From positions 1 to 51,143 of the forward strand of contig JANLYQ010000033.1 in assembly GCA_031365725.1 (NCBI GenBank): a stretch of DNA of 51,143 bases, read 5' to 3'. This document shows, in pieces, positions 40,974 to 49,241 of this stretch. The notes under the pieces are model-generated. The model was not told the DNA's origin. It did not search any database and worked only from the letters and a program-made list of their open reading frames with translations. Made by a program: the position numbers and the translations under genes. The first letter of the stretch is position 1, and each line of letters starts with the position of its first letter. Source of the DNA: JANLYQ01 sp031365725 (GTDB taxonomy: Bacteria > Actinomycetota > Actinomycetes > JACCUZ01).

Positions 40974-42757
40974 GCTGACCGCTCCCCGGCAGCGGCTGCG
41001 AGCAGCTCCCGGGCGTGTGCCTCAGCCGTCGCCGACTCCTCCTGCCCGGCGAGCATCCGGGAGAGCTCGCGCAGCCGACCCGACTCGTCGAGTGCCACCA
41101 CTCCGCTGCGCGTGACGGCTCCGTCCTCGGCCTTGCGGACCACCAGGTGCTGGTCGGCGAACGCCGCCACCTGCGGCAGGTGGGTCACCACGATCACCTG
41201 GGCCGATCGCGACAGGGCCGCCAGCCGGCGGCCGACCTCGACCGCTGCCTTGCCGCCGACCCCGGCGTCGACCTCGTCGAAGACCAGGGTGGGCACCGGA
41301 TCGGTGCCGGCCAGCACCACCTCGACCGCGAGCATCACCCGGGACAGCTCACCCCCTGAGGCGCCCTTCTGCAGCGCCCGCGACGGCGCTCCCGCGTGCG
41401 GACGAAGCAGCAGCTCGACATCGTCGACCCCGTGCCGACTCCGTGCCAGCCAGCGCTCGCCAACCTGCAGGGCGGACCCAGTTGCGGGCTCCACCTCGGT
41501 CTGCGTCACCCGCACCTCGACGGCGGCGCTGGCCATGGCCAGCGCCGCGAGCTCACCCGTGACGGCCGTTGTGAAGCGCGCGCCGGCCGCGGCGCGGGCG
41601 GTCGAGACCTTGGCGGCTGCCGAGGCAAGGGCAGCGGTCAGCAGCTCGCGCCGGGCCCGCAGGCCCGCCACGCGATCATCGTCGCCCTCCAGGCCGGTCA
41701 GCCGGGCTGCGGCATCCTGTGCCCAGGCCAGCACCGCGGACGCCTCATCCGACGTCCCCGCCGGGTCGAGGTCGGCCAGACCCGCGGCGCCATACGTGCG
41801 CACCACTCGCGCCAGCTCGGCCCGCCGCTCCTGGACGGCGGCCAGCCGGGCTGGGTCGGTCTCGATCCCGGTGGCATAGGTCGCCAGGTCGCCACCGACG
41901 TCGGTGACGAGATAGCTGATCTCGCGGACCCGAAGTCGTAACGCGTCAAGAGCCGGGTCCTGCACCCCGACCTGCTCCAGCGCCGAGGCCGCGTGGGCGG
42001 CGAGCGTCGCCGCGCCCGGCGCCTCGTCGCCGTCCTCGGTGCCCAGCAGCGCAGCCCGAGCCCGGGTAGCCGCTCCGCGCAGCACGTCAGCGGATCCGAG
42101 CCGGTCCTCTTCGACCCGCAGCGCAACCGTCTCCCCCGGCTGGGGGTCCACCCGCTCCACGTCCTCGAGGCCGAAGCGCAACCGCTCGGCCTCCTGGGTC
42201 CGCTCGCGGGCCCGCAGGACCAGCTCGTCCAGCTCACTGGTGAGCTCTTTCAGCTCGTCGAAGGCTGACCGGTAGGCGGCCAGCGGTCTGAGGACCGGCG
42301 CCCCGGCGTAACGATCCAGGGCCTCGCGCTGCCGCGCCGGCTGCAGCAGCCGCGACTGGTCGCTCTGCCCGTGCACGGCCACGCACGACTCGGCGAGCTC
42401 GGCGAGGATCGCGGCCGGCACCCCGCGACCGCCGAGGTGGGCCCGCGACCGTCCGGCGCCAGACACGCTGCGGGCAAGCAGCAGGACGTCCTCGTCGAGC
42501 TCGGCGCCGGCGTCGATGGCGCGGGCCGCCACCGGTCCGCCGGGGTCGACCCGCAGCCTGCCCTCGACGGACGCAGTGGCAGCCCCCGGCCGCACGGCCC
42601 CCGGGTCGGCCCGGCCCCCGAAGAGCAGGCCCAGACCCGTGACCACCATCGTCTTGCCTGCACCGGTTTCCCCGGTGACCACGGTCAGCCCGGGCGACAG
42701 CTCGAGCACGGCGTCCTCGATGACGCCGAGCCCCCGGATCCGCATCTCCTCGAGCAC
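40964..42757 (-). CDS. recN: DNA repair protein RecN
   Basis: SMC-like ATPase that holds broken DNA ends, 597 residues. Walker A is VVTGETGAGKTMVVTGLGLLFGGRAD, signature region KGASGGELSRVMLAVEVVL, Walker B PTLVFDEVDAGVGGKAA. The central part is coiled coil. I chose GTG at 42757 (VLEEMRIRGLGVIEDA), which follows a TAGGCT box by 7 nt; the long upstream reading belongs to nadK DNA. Confidence 0.95.
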   Translation of the reverse strand: MLEEMRIRGLGVIEDAVLELSPGLTVVTGETGAGKTMVVTGLGLLFGGRADPGAVRPGAATASVEGRLRVDPGGPVAARAIDAGAELDEDVLLLARSVSGAGRSRAHLGGRGVPAAILAELAESCVAVHGQSDQSRLLQPARQREALDRYAGAPVLRPLAAYRSAFDELKELTSELDELVLRARERTQEAERLRFGLEDVERVDPQPGETVALRVEEDRLGSADVLRGAATRARAALLGTEDGDEAPGAATLAAHAASALEQVGVQDPALDALRLRVREISYLVTDVGGDLATYATGIETDPARLAAVQERRAELARVVRTYGAAGLADLDPAGTSDEASAVLAWAQDAAARLTGLEGDDDRVAGLRARRELLTAALASAAAKVSTARAAAGARFTTAVTGELAALAMASAAVEVRVTQTEVEPATGSALQVGERWLARSRHGVDDVELLLRPHAGAPSRALQKGASGGELSRVMLAVEVVLAGTDPVPTLVFDEVDAGVGGKAAVEVGRRLAALSRSAQVIVVTHLPQVAAFADQHLVVRKAEDGAVTRSGVVALDESGRLRELSRMLAGQEESATAEAHARELLAAAAGERSATD

Positions 42758-42764
42758 GCTGACG

Positions 42765-42770
42765 AGCCTA
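42765..42770 (-). promoter_or_regulatory. Leaderless -10 box of recN
   Basis: TAGGCT, 7 nt, then GTG at 42757. Its first three bases are the TAG stop codon of nadK. No LexA box is evident beside it. Confidence 0.45.
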
Positions 42771-43787
42771 TGCGGAGGGTCGGTCAGAACCGGCCGTATC
42801 GCCAGCGGGAGACCGGCGATCCGCACTGTCCTTGTTCGTCGGCCGGCCACGCCACCCCAGAACGGGAAGGTCGAACTTCGCAACCAGCCGGTCGGTGAAC
42901 GGAGCCGAGGCCAGCCTTGCCAGCCGCACCGGCTGCGCACCCCGTCGGGCCTCGATCCTCGCCCCCGGCGGCAGGTCGACCGAGCGCCGACCGTCGCACC
43001 AGAGCACACCCGCGCTCTGCCCGGTGACCAGCACCTCGACCGCGAGCACCGAGTCCGGCGACACCACCAGTGGCCGGGCGAAGAGCGCATGCGGGCTGAT
43101 CGGCACGAGCAGCAGCGCCTCGACCGCCGGCCAGACGACCGGACCACCCGCCGAGAACGCGTACGCCGTCGATCCCGTCGGCGTGGCCATCACGACACCG
43201 TCCCCACCCCACCGCGACAGCGGACGACCGTCCACCTCGATCACGAGGTCCAGCGACCGCTGACGACTCGCCTTCTCCACCGACGCCTCGTTCAGCGCCC
43301 AGCCGCAGGTGACGAGGCCTGCGTCGGTGGTGACGGTGACGTCGATCGTCAGGCGCTCCTCCACCTCGTAGGTGCGGGCCACCACGCGATCCACGGTGGC
43401 ATCGACCGCGTCCCGCTCGGCCTCCGCGAGAAAGCCGACGTGACCGAGGTTGACCCCGAGGACCGGTGTGGCGGTCGGACGGGCCAGCTCGGCAGCCCGC
43501 AGCAAGGTCCCGTCGCCGCCGAAGACGACCACCAGCTCGCACTCTGCGGCCGCGTCGTCGCCACGGTCGACGACCAGCACACCGGTGAGCCCCAGCTGCT
43601 CGGCCTGGTCGGCGAGCACCCGCACCTGCAGCCCTGCTGCGAGGAGCCGGGCGACAGCTGTCCGGATCGCGCGTACGGCCTCGTCGCGCCCGGTGTGCCC
43701 GACCACGAGCACGGTGCGGACAGAGCCGCCGGAGCTGGCGGAGCTGCCGGTGTCTCCTGCACCCGCGGTCGGAGACGCCCCGGTCAC
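42768..43787 (-). CDS. nadK: NAD kinase
   Basis: Makes NADP from NAD and ATP or polyphosphate; supplies the cofactor used by Zwf. 339 residues. FGGDGTLLRAA is the catalytic GGDG motif, followed by LGVNLGHVGFLAE, WALNEASVEK and VMATPTGSTAYAFSAGGPVV. The GTG at 43787 overlaps the tlyA stop (GTGA). It gives about 45 non-conserved N-terminal residues before VRTVLVVGHTGR, but no later start codon fits. Confidence 0.94.
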   Translation of the reverse strand: MTGASPTAGAGDTGSSASSGGSVRTVLVVGHTGRDEAVRAIRTAVARLLAAGLQVRVLADQAEQLGLTGVLVVDRGDDAAAECELVVVFGGDGTLLRAAELARPTATPVLGVNLGHVGFLAEAERDAVDATVDRVVARTYEVEERLTIDVTVTTDAGLVTCGWALNEASVEKASRQRSLDLVIEVDGRPLSRWGGDGVVMATPTGSTAYAFSAGGPVVWPAVEALLLVPISPHALFARPLVVSPDSVLAVEVLVTGQSAGVLWCDGRRSVDLPPGARIEARRGAQPVRLARLASAPFTDRLVAKFDLPVLGWRGRPTNKDSADRRSPAGDTAGSDRPSA

Positions 43788-44590
43788 GCCGGCCCTGCCT
43801 CGATGGCCGCGCGAAGAGCAGCCGGGTCCAGCGGCGCGGCGTCTCGTCGCAGCCACAGGAAGTACTCCACGTTCCCGGCCGGCCCCGGCAACGGGCTCGC
43901 CGTCACGCCTGCCGTGCCCAGTCCGTGCTCGTCGAAGGCGACCCGGGCCACCTCGGTGACCGCTCTCTCCCGCAGCGCCGGGTCGCGCACCACCCCGCCG
44001 GATCCCAGGGCCTCGCGGCCGACCTCGAACTGCGGTTTCACCATCGGCACCAGGTCCGCGTCGGCCGTGGTGACGGCGGCCAGCACCGGCAGGACCAGCT
44101 TCAGCGGGATGAACGAGAGGTCGGCGACCACCAGCTCGACCGGCGCACCGAGGGTGACGAGGTCGAGGTCACGAATGTTCGTACGGTCGCGGACCTCGAC
44201 CCGCTCGTCGGTCTGCAGCGACCACGCGAGCTGTCCGTAGCCCACGTCGACGCACACCACCTCGCGGGCCCCGCGCCGGAGCAGGACATCGGTGAAGCCC
44301 CCCGTCGACGCGCCCGCGTCCAACGCTCGTCGCCCGGCCACCGCCAGCCCCCTGCCCTCGAACACGTCGAGCGCGCCGGTCAGCTTGTGCCCGCCGCGCG
44401 ACACGAAGGATTCGCCGACCGCTTCGGCCAGCACGATCGGGTCGCCGACCTCGACCTGGGTCGCCGGCTTCACGCTGGTCCGGCCCGGCACCCGTACCTG
44501 GCCCGAGGACACCAGCTCGGCGGCCTGCTCGCGCGAGCGGGCCATCCCCCGTCGGACCAGCTCCGCGTCGAGTCGGGCGCGTCGGGTCAC
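43784..44590 (-). CDS. tlyA: TlyA-family rRNA 2'-O-methyltransferase
   Basis: 268 residues. An N-terminal S4 domain (RLDAELVRRGMARSREQAAELVSSGQV) is followed by an FtsJ-like SAM domain: RALDAGASTGGFTDVLLRRGA, VVCVDVGYGQLAW, VVADLSFIPLKLVLP. In mycobacteria TlyA methylates C1409 of 16S and C1920 of 23S rRNA, which determines capreomycin sensitivity. The GTG at 44590 overlaps the stop of the gene before it. Confidence 0.95.
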   Translation of the reverse strand: MTRRARLDAELVRRGMARSREQAAELVSSGQVRVPGRTSVKPATQVEVGDPIVLAEAVGESFVSRGGHKLTGALDVFEGRGLAVAGRRALDAGASTGGFTDVLLRRGAREVVCVDVGYGQLAWSLQTDERVEVRDRTNIRDLDLVTLGAPVELVVADLSFIPLKLVLPVLAAVTTADADLVPMVKPQFEVGREALGSGGVVRDPALRERAVTEVARVAFDEHGLGTAGVTASPLPGPAGNVEYFLWLRRDAAPLDPAALRAAIEAGPA

Positions 44591-44970
44591 GGGCGCGCGA
44601 CCGGCCCGTCCCCGGGACCTCCGGCACCACCGGTCGAACCGGGCCCACCGGTCGAACCAGGCTCACCGGTCGCAGGGGCGCCGGGATTCTGGGTCACCCG
44701 CGCGGCGTCGGCCAGCGCGTCCTGCAGGGCACCATGGATCTCGTCGTAGATCGCGACGTGCTCAGCCGGTGGCCGTCCGTCAAGGGCGCTCAGACGGTCG
44801 ACTGCGGCTGACACCCGAGGATCGGTGAGCTCATCGACGCTGACGTCACCGCCTCCGTCGGCCTGGTCCTCGTCCTGAGACGACTGATCGACTGCGCCCT
44901 CGTCGCCGACGTCTCCCTGCGTCGGATTGCCCGCACTCAGATCCTGCTCGCCCACCGGGTGCTCGCTCAT
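44587..44970 (-). CDS. Small acidic protein of unknown function
   Basis: 127 residues from the ATG at 44970, which shares its A with the stop of the upstream gene (TGATG). The N-terminal 45 residues are strongly acidic (DEGAVDQSSQDEDQADGGG). The middle has a conserved-looking helix pair (VDRLSALDGRPPAEHVAIYD, then EIHGALQDAL) that matches the short protein found before tlyA in other actinobacteria. The end is a Gly/Pro/Ser repeat. Function unknown. Confidence 0.78.
   Translation of the reverse strand: MSEHPVGEQDLSAGNPTQGDVGDEGAVDQSSQDEDQADGGGDVSVDELTDPRVSAAVDRLSALDGRPPAEHVAIYDEIHGALQDALADAARVTQNPGAPATGEPGSTGGPGSTGGAGGPGDGPVARP
44628..44672 (-). repeat. 18-nt tandem repeat in the acidic protein gene
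   Basis: Two and a half copies of CACCGGTCGAACCRGGCY encode the GEPGSTGGPGSTGG tail; a likely site of length variation. Confidence 0.8.
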
Positions 44971-45527
44971 CACTGCGTCCGCGGGCTGCGGGTCTTGCGG
45001 GCCGGGCTGGACGCGCCGCCAGCACGGGTCGATGCACCTGTCCCGGTGGCAGCGGTCCTTGCCGCGGCTGACTTCTTTCCAGCGGCGGCCTTGGCCGCGA
45101 GTCGCCTAGTCGAGCCGGCTGCCGTGGCCTTGCCCTCCGTGCCAGCACGAGCCACACGACGCGTCGGAACGGCCCTCTGCCGGTGTACAAGCTCCTGCTC
45201 GAGCTCGGACACCCTTGCCTCGAGCCCTCGGGCCCGACGGTTCGCGGCGTCCAGGTCCTCGGCCGCCACCAGTCCCAGCCTGGTGACCGAGCGCTCGACC
45301 TCAGCGCGGACCACCATCACCAGAAGGTCCCTGTTGGCCCGACTCGTCGCGACCAGGTCCTCGGTCAGGGCGGCGACCTGCGAACGCAGCGGGCCGGGGA
45401 GGACAGTCCCGATGCTCGACTCTCCCTGGGCGAGCAGCGCACGTGCCATCGCGGTGGCACGCTCGCGAGTCACCTCGGTGACCCCGGTTGCCAGCTGCAG
45501 ATACCCGCGAAGCCCGTCGAGCGTCAT
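44970..45527 (-). CDS. Phasin-like helical protein with histone-like tail
   Basis: 185 residues. The first 95 form long amphipathic helices (GYLQLATGVTEVTRERATAM, VAALTEDLVATSRANRDLL), then a coiled-coil hinge (LDAANRRARGLEARVSELEQ), then about 65 residues rich in Lys/Arg/Ala (AAKAAAGKKSAAARTAA), like H1 or PhaF. Such proteins bind polyester granules or DNA; which one applies here is unknown. The ATG at 45527 has an AGGAGG site. First gene of a leftward unit that leads through tlyA to nadK. Confidence 0.8.
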   Translation of the reverse strand: MTLDGLRGYLQLATGVTEVTRERATAMARALLAQGESSIGTVLPGPLRSQVAALTEDLVATSRANRDLLVMVVRAEVERSVTRLGLVAAEDLDAANRRARGLEARVSELEQELVHRQRAVPTRRVARAGTEGKATAAGSTRRLAAKAAAGKKSAAARTAATGTGASTRAGGASSPARKTRSPRTQ

Positions 45528-45622
45528 CGTCGCCCACCCTCCTGGTCACCTTCGAGCCGGCCTCCATGCCGAGCCCGAACGCTACCCCGACCGGGCCGGC
45601 CGGCCACGCTGCCAGGCTGCGC

Positions 45623-45628
45623 TAACGT
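45623..45628 (+). promoter_or_regulatory. Leaderless -10 box of SCP2 gene
   Basis: TAACGT, 7 nt, then ATG at 45636. Confidence 0.5.
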
Positions 45629-45635
45629 CTGGCTC

Positions 45636-45971
45636 ATGGCGACGATCGACGCATGTCGGGCAGCACTGGAACGACTCGCCGGCTCGTTGGGCGGCTCCGA
45701 CAACGACCACGCCGGCCTTGCCTTCGATCGCACCTTGAGCTGCCATGTCCCCGATCTCGACATCACGTTCTCCGGCCGGCTGGCCGAGGGTCGCCTGCGG
45801 GACATCACCATCGACCCGAGCGATCGGGCCCAGATCCGGCTCACCGCAGAGAGTGACGACTTGGTCGCCCTGACGTCGGGCGAGCTGAGCTTCGCCAAGG
45901 CGTGGTTGGCGGGCCGGGTCAAGGTCGACGCCACGGTCCGTGACCTGCTGCGTCTGCGCTCGATGCTCTGA
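45636..45971 (+). CDS. SCP2 sterol-carrier-domain protein
   Basis: 111 residues. Predicted single SCP2-like fold: LDITFSGRLAEGRLRDITI strand region, IRLTAESDDLVALTSGELSFAKAWLAGRVKVDATVRDLLRLRSML, the hydrophobic-tunnel end of the family. Probably binds a lipid or acyl-CoA; ligand not known. A single gene with its own leaderless promoter. Confidence 0.85.
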   Translation: MATIDACRAALERLAGSLGGSDNDHAGLAFDRTLSCHVPDLDITFSGRLAEGRLRDITIDPSDRAQIRLTAESDDLVALTSGELSFAKAWLAGRVKVDATVRDLLRLRSML

Positions 45972-45997
45972 CCGCTGCGCTCGACGTACTCAGCATC

Positions 45998-46011
45998 CCA
46001 CGCTCGTGGGT
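45998..46011. terminator. Weak hairpin between convergent genes
   Basis: CCCAC-GCTC-GTGGG in the 64-bp gap between the SCP2 and HAD gene ends; 5-bp stem, no T-run. Confidence 0.3.
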
Positions 46012-46035
46012 CTGGCCGCGTGAGGCGCCGGGCGC

Positions 46036-47190
46036 TCACCACCCCAGCTCACCCAGGGTCCGATTGACCCGACGCGCCGTCATGCCAGCGTGGGCGCCAT
46101 GATCCGCTGCCGCCCACACCGCGACGCACAGCGCCCGCAGACCGTCTACCCGGCTCCCCGCGCCCTCGATGGCCGGGCCGGACTCGCTGACGGTGACGGT
46201 CCATCCGCCGCAGGTCCCACCGTCACCTCGGACCTTGACCGCCGGGTGCGGTGCCAACAGTCCGGACCAGAGCTCCTCCGCCAGGTACGTCGGTCGCTGG
46301 GCTGGACCAGCCAGCGCCACCTCCGCGGGGCCGGTGACACCGGTCAGCACCAACAAGGTCGGCACGCCGCCACGGTGACCGCCCTCGATGTCGGTGTCCA
46401 GCCGATCCCCCACGACCAAGGGACGGAGCGCCTGCGTGCGGTCGATCGATTCCCGCAGCAACGGTGTCTCCGGCTTGCCCGCCACTGCGTCCGGTCGTCG
46501 TCCGCCAGCTGTCGCAACCACGTCGACGAGTGACCCGTTGCCGGGTGCTCGTCCGCGGGGGGTGGGGACCGTCGGATCGAGGTTGCTGGCGATCCACGGC
46601 AGCCCAGCCGCAACGGCGTAGGCCCCTTCGCTCAGCAGGCTCCAGTCGAGGTCCGGCGAGAAGCCCTGCACCACAGCGGCCACGCCGTCAGTGAGGGTGG
46701 ACACCGGAGTGAGCCCGCGCGCGATCAGGGCCTCGACAAGTCCGGGACCCCCGATCACCAACACCTGCGCCTGCGGCGCCACGCGCTCGGCGACCAGCCG
46801 TGCTGCGGCTTGCGCCGAGGTCACGACGTCGCTCGGCTCGGCAGGCACACCGAGAGCCCGCAGGTGCTCGGCGACGGCCTGCGGGGTCCGGGCCGCGTTG
46901 TTGGTGACGTAGGCCATCCGCATCCCGAGCTCGCTCGCCGACACCACCGCCCCGGGAGCTCCCTCCACAGCCTCGTCGCCGAGGTACAGCACTCCGTCCA
47001 GGTCCAGCAGCCCTACGTCGTAGCGAGTGGCCAAGACCTCCTCGCTGCCGTCGACGAGCGGCCTGAGGTTCCGCGGCGACTCGTCGGACGTCTCCTCGGG
47101 CGATGGCGCGGTTGCTGCGGCTTCCCCAGCACCACCCTGCCGAGCCGTACCCTCCCGAGCGTCGCCCTCCCCAGCGCCGGCATGGGTCAC
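46036..47190 (-). CDS. HAD-superfamily phosphatase, NagD type
   Basis: 384 residues. GLLDLDGVLYLGDEAV holds the nucleophile Asp motif DxDG, YVTNNAARTP is motif II, GKPETPLLRES motif III Lys, and VVGDRLDTDIEGGHRGGVPTLLVLTGV motif IV. A C-terminal extension of about 80 residues is found in the Rv1692 group, where the enzyme acts on glycerol 3-phosphate. The first about 55 residues are low-complexity; GTG at 47190 is the furthest start, and later GTGs in the DGSEEVLATRYDV region are possible. Confidence 0.9.
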   Translation of the reverse strand: MTHAGAGEGDAREGTARQGGAGEAAATAPSPEETSDESPRNLRPLVDGSEEVLATRYDVGLLDLDGVLYLGDEAVEGAPGAVVSASELGMRMAYVTNNAARTPQAVAEHLRALGVPAEPSDVVTSAQAAARLVAERVAPQAQVLVIGGPGLVEALIARGLTPVSTLTDGVAAVVQGFSPDLDWSLLSEGAYAVAAGLPWIASNLDPTVPTPRGRAPGNGSLVDVVATAGGRRPDAVAGKPETPLLRESIDRTQALRPLVVGDRLDTDIEGGHRGGVPTLLVLTGVTGPAEVALAGPAQRPTYLAEELWSGLLAPHPAVKVRGDGGTCGGWTVTVSESGPAIEGAGSRVDGLRALCVAVWAAADHGAHAGMTARRVNRTLGELGW

Positions 47191-47274
47191 GTGGTCACGT
47201 CCCGGCCGTCACCATTGCCACCAGGCACATCTCCGCCGACCCACGTCCCACCGGCCGACGCTCGACCAGCGACC

Positions 47275-47742
47275 TCACCGGCCACTCTCGGAGCCCGAAT
47301 CTCGTTCACCGGCAGCCTCCTCCCGCACCGCAGCCTCTCGCGCGCGCAGCGTCGCGCGCGCCTCCCGCAGTGCCTGGCCGTACGCCGGACGGTGCGGCGC
47401 CATAGCCACAGCCAGCGCCAGCTGCTCGACAGCCCGGGCCACGTCGCCGCGGCGAAACCGCGAGAGCCCCAGCCCGAACCGCGCGTAGTCGTTGTCCGGC
47501 GCAGCCTCGACGAGCTCGGCAAACCGCACCTCGGCCGCAGGAAAGCGTCGCGCGTCGAACAGCGCGCGGGCCAGCGCCTCGAGCACGCTCGTCGACTGCG
47601 GTTCGGCTTGGGCAGCCCGTTGCAGGAGCTCGACGGCAGCCTCCGGGTTGCCGCCCTCGAGAAGGGCGTTTCCACGCACGAACCAGTCGTAGGGCTCACC
47701 CGAGGGCAGCGGACCTCCTGCTGCCCGGTCGTCGCTACTCAC
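47275..47742 (-). CDS. Tetratricopeptide repeat protein
   Basis: 155 residues, about three TPR units: WFVRGNALLEGGNPEAAVELL, LARALFDARRFPAAEVRFAEL, YARFGLGLSRFRRGDVARAVEQL. The C-terminus is charged helix. GTG at 47742 has a strong AAGGAGGAGCT site. It precedes the HAD gene as its homologue does in M. tuberculosis (Rv1691). Another open frame on the same DNA is a shadow. Confidence 0.88.
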   Translation of the reverse strand: MSSDDRAAGGPLPSGEPYDWFVRGNALLEGGNPEAAVELLQRAAQAEPQSTSVLEALARALFDARRFPAAEVRFAELVEAAPDNDYARFGLGLSRFRRGDVARAVEQLALAVAMAPHRPAYGQALREARATLRAREAAVREEAAGERDSGSESGR

Positions 47743-47809
47743 AGCTCCTCCTTGGACGCGTGGACACCTGCTCGAGCCAGCAGACATCATCATCGCTCGC
47801 CGACCGCCG

Positions 47810-47815
47810 TACGAT
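47810..47815 (+). promoter_or_regulatory. Leaderless -10 box of DUF1015 gene
   Basis: TACGAT, 7 nt, then ATG at 47823. Confidence 0.5.
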
Positions 47816-47822
47816 CCTGCCC

Positions 47823-49241
47823 ATGCCCGACCAGCGCCACGCGATGACGGACGAGCGCCTGAGAGGCGCCGCGGCTGGCGGGTCGATCCAGCAGGAGGTC
47901 GAGTCGAGCAGCACAGTCCCCGTCAGCCACGGTCTCGTCGTGCGCCCCTTCCGCGGATTGCGTTACGTGCTCGACCGGGTATCCGGCCTGGCCGACGTCA
48001 CCAGCCCGCCGTACGACGTGATCGATCCGGACGACGCCTCTCGACTCGAGCGCCTCGATCCGCACAACGTCGTGCGACTCATCCTGCCGCGAGTAGCACC
48101 GGCCACCGGCGAGCCCCGTGACCACTCCAGCCGGTACGACGTTGCTGCCCGGCTGCTGACCGAGTGGCTGGAGGACGGGGTGCTCGATGTCGACGACGCC
48201 GCGGCGTTGTACCTCTACGAGCAGACCACCAGCACCACCTCGCAGCGCGGTCTGCTCGCAGCTGTCGGCCTGTGCGCCCCGACCGAACGCGTCGTCCTGC
48301 CGCACGAGGACGTCATGCCGGGGCCGGTGGCGGATCGCCTGGAGCTCATGCGCGCCACCCGCGCCAACCTCGAGCCGATCCTGCTCGTGGTGGACCGTGG
48401 GGGTCCGGCGCTGGCTGAGTTGTGGGGTCAGGTCACGTCCCGTGATCCGCTGGTGGACGCAAGCACCGGCGACGGGACGCGCCAACAGGTGTGGGCCGTC
48501 ACCGACCCGTCGTGGCACACGCGGGTGGCCGACGAGCTGCTGCCCCGACAAGCTCTGATTGCCGACGGGCATCATCGCTGGGCCACCTACCGCCGCCTCC
48601 AGGCAGAGCTGCACGCGGATGGGGCCGGACCCGGACCCTGGGACTTCGGCCTCGCCATGCTGGTCACCGGGGACAACGACCCTCTGCAGGTAGCCGCCAT
48701 CCACCGAGTCGTGGCTGATCTCGACCTGCCCGACGCCCTGGCCGCCGCGGCCGTTGCCTTCACGACGCAGCCCGTCGGCCAGGATCTCGGCGTCGCTCTC
48801 GACGCCCTCGCCTCGGCGGCCGGAGCGCATCCCTACCTGATCACCGACGGGGTCACCTTTCACCTGCTGCACTCGCCTGACGACGCGCGCGTGCAGGCCG
48901 CGATGCCCACTGGCCACTCTGCTCGCTGGGCCGCGCTCGACGCGAGCGTGCTGCATGCCCTGCTCCTGGAGGACCTGTGGGACGTGGCCGACGCCGACAA
49001 TCGGGTGTCCTACCTGCACGACGTCGCGGGCGCCGTCCGTGCCGCGGTGCGCTCGCGTGGCGTGGCAGTCCTTATGCGGCCGACAACGACGGCTGAGGTG
49101 ATGGCTCTCGCCGCAGCTGGCGAGCGGATGCCACGCAAGTCGACGTCGTTCGGCCCCAAGCCGCGCAGTGGACTCGTCATGCGCCTGCTCGAGCCGCCTC
49201 CGCTGACCGACGGAGCGGGTGCGGTCACGCAGCGCTCGTGA
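47823..49241 (+). CDS. DUF1015 family protein (SerK-like)
   Basis: 472 residues from the ATG at 47823. Family motifs: VVRPFRGLRYV and VTSPPYDVID at the start, IADGHHRWATYRRL in the middle (conserved DGHHR), and RKSTSFGPKPRSGLVMRLL at the end. Some archaeal relatives are ADP-dependent serine kinases; bacterial members are not characterised. The first 40 residues are non-conserved. The last 17 nt overlap the convergent SSB-like gene. Confidence 0.88.
   Translation: MPDQRHAMTDERLRGAAAGGSIQQEVESSSTVPVSHGLVVRPFRGLRYVLDRVSGLADVTSPPYDVIDPDDASRLERLDPHNVVRLILPRVAPATGEPRDHSSRYDVAARLLTEWLEDGVLDVDDAAALYLYEQTTSTTSQRGLLAAVGLCAPTERVVLPHEDVMPGPVADRLELMRATRANLEPILLVVDRGGPALAELWGQVTSRDPLVDASTGDGTRQQVWAVTDPSWHTRVADELLPRQALIADGHHRWATYRRLQAELHADGAGPGPWDFGLAMLVTGDNDPLQVAAIHRVVADLDLPDALAAAAVAFTTQPVGQDLGVALDALASAAGAHPYLITDGVTFHLLHSPDDARVQAAMPTGHSARWAALDASVLHALLLEDLWDVADADNRVSYLHDVAGAVRAAVRSRGVAVLMRPTTTAEVMALAAAGERMPRKSTSFGPKPRSGLVMRLLEPPPLTDGAGAVTQRS

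Noticed and set aside
47187..47699. Second minus-strand frame whose stop would overlap the HAD start as GTGA
   Set aside because: The overlap looks like coupling, but the frame is Arg/Ser-rich and lacks repeats. The TPR protein in the other frame (47275-47742) has a strong ribosome site.
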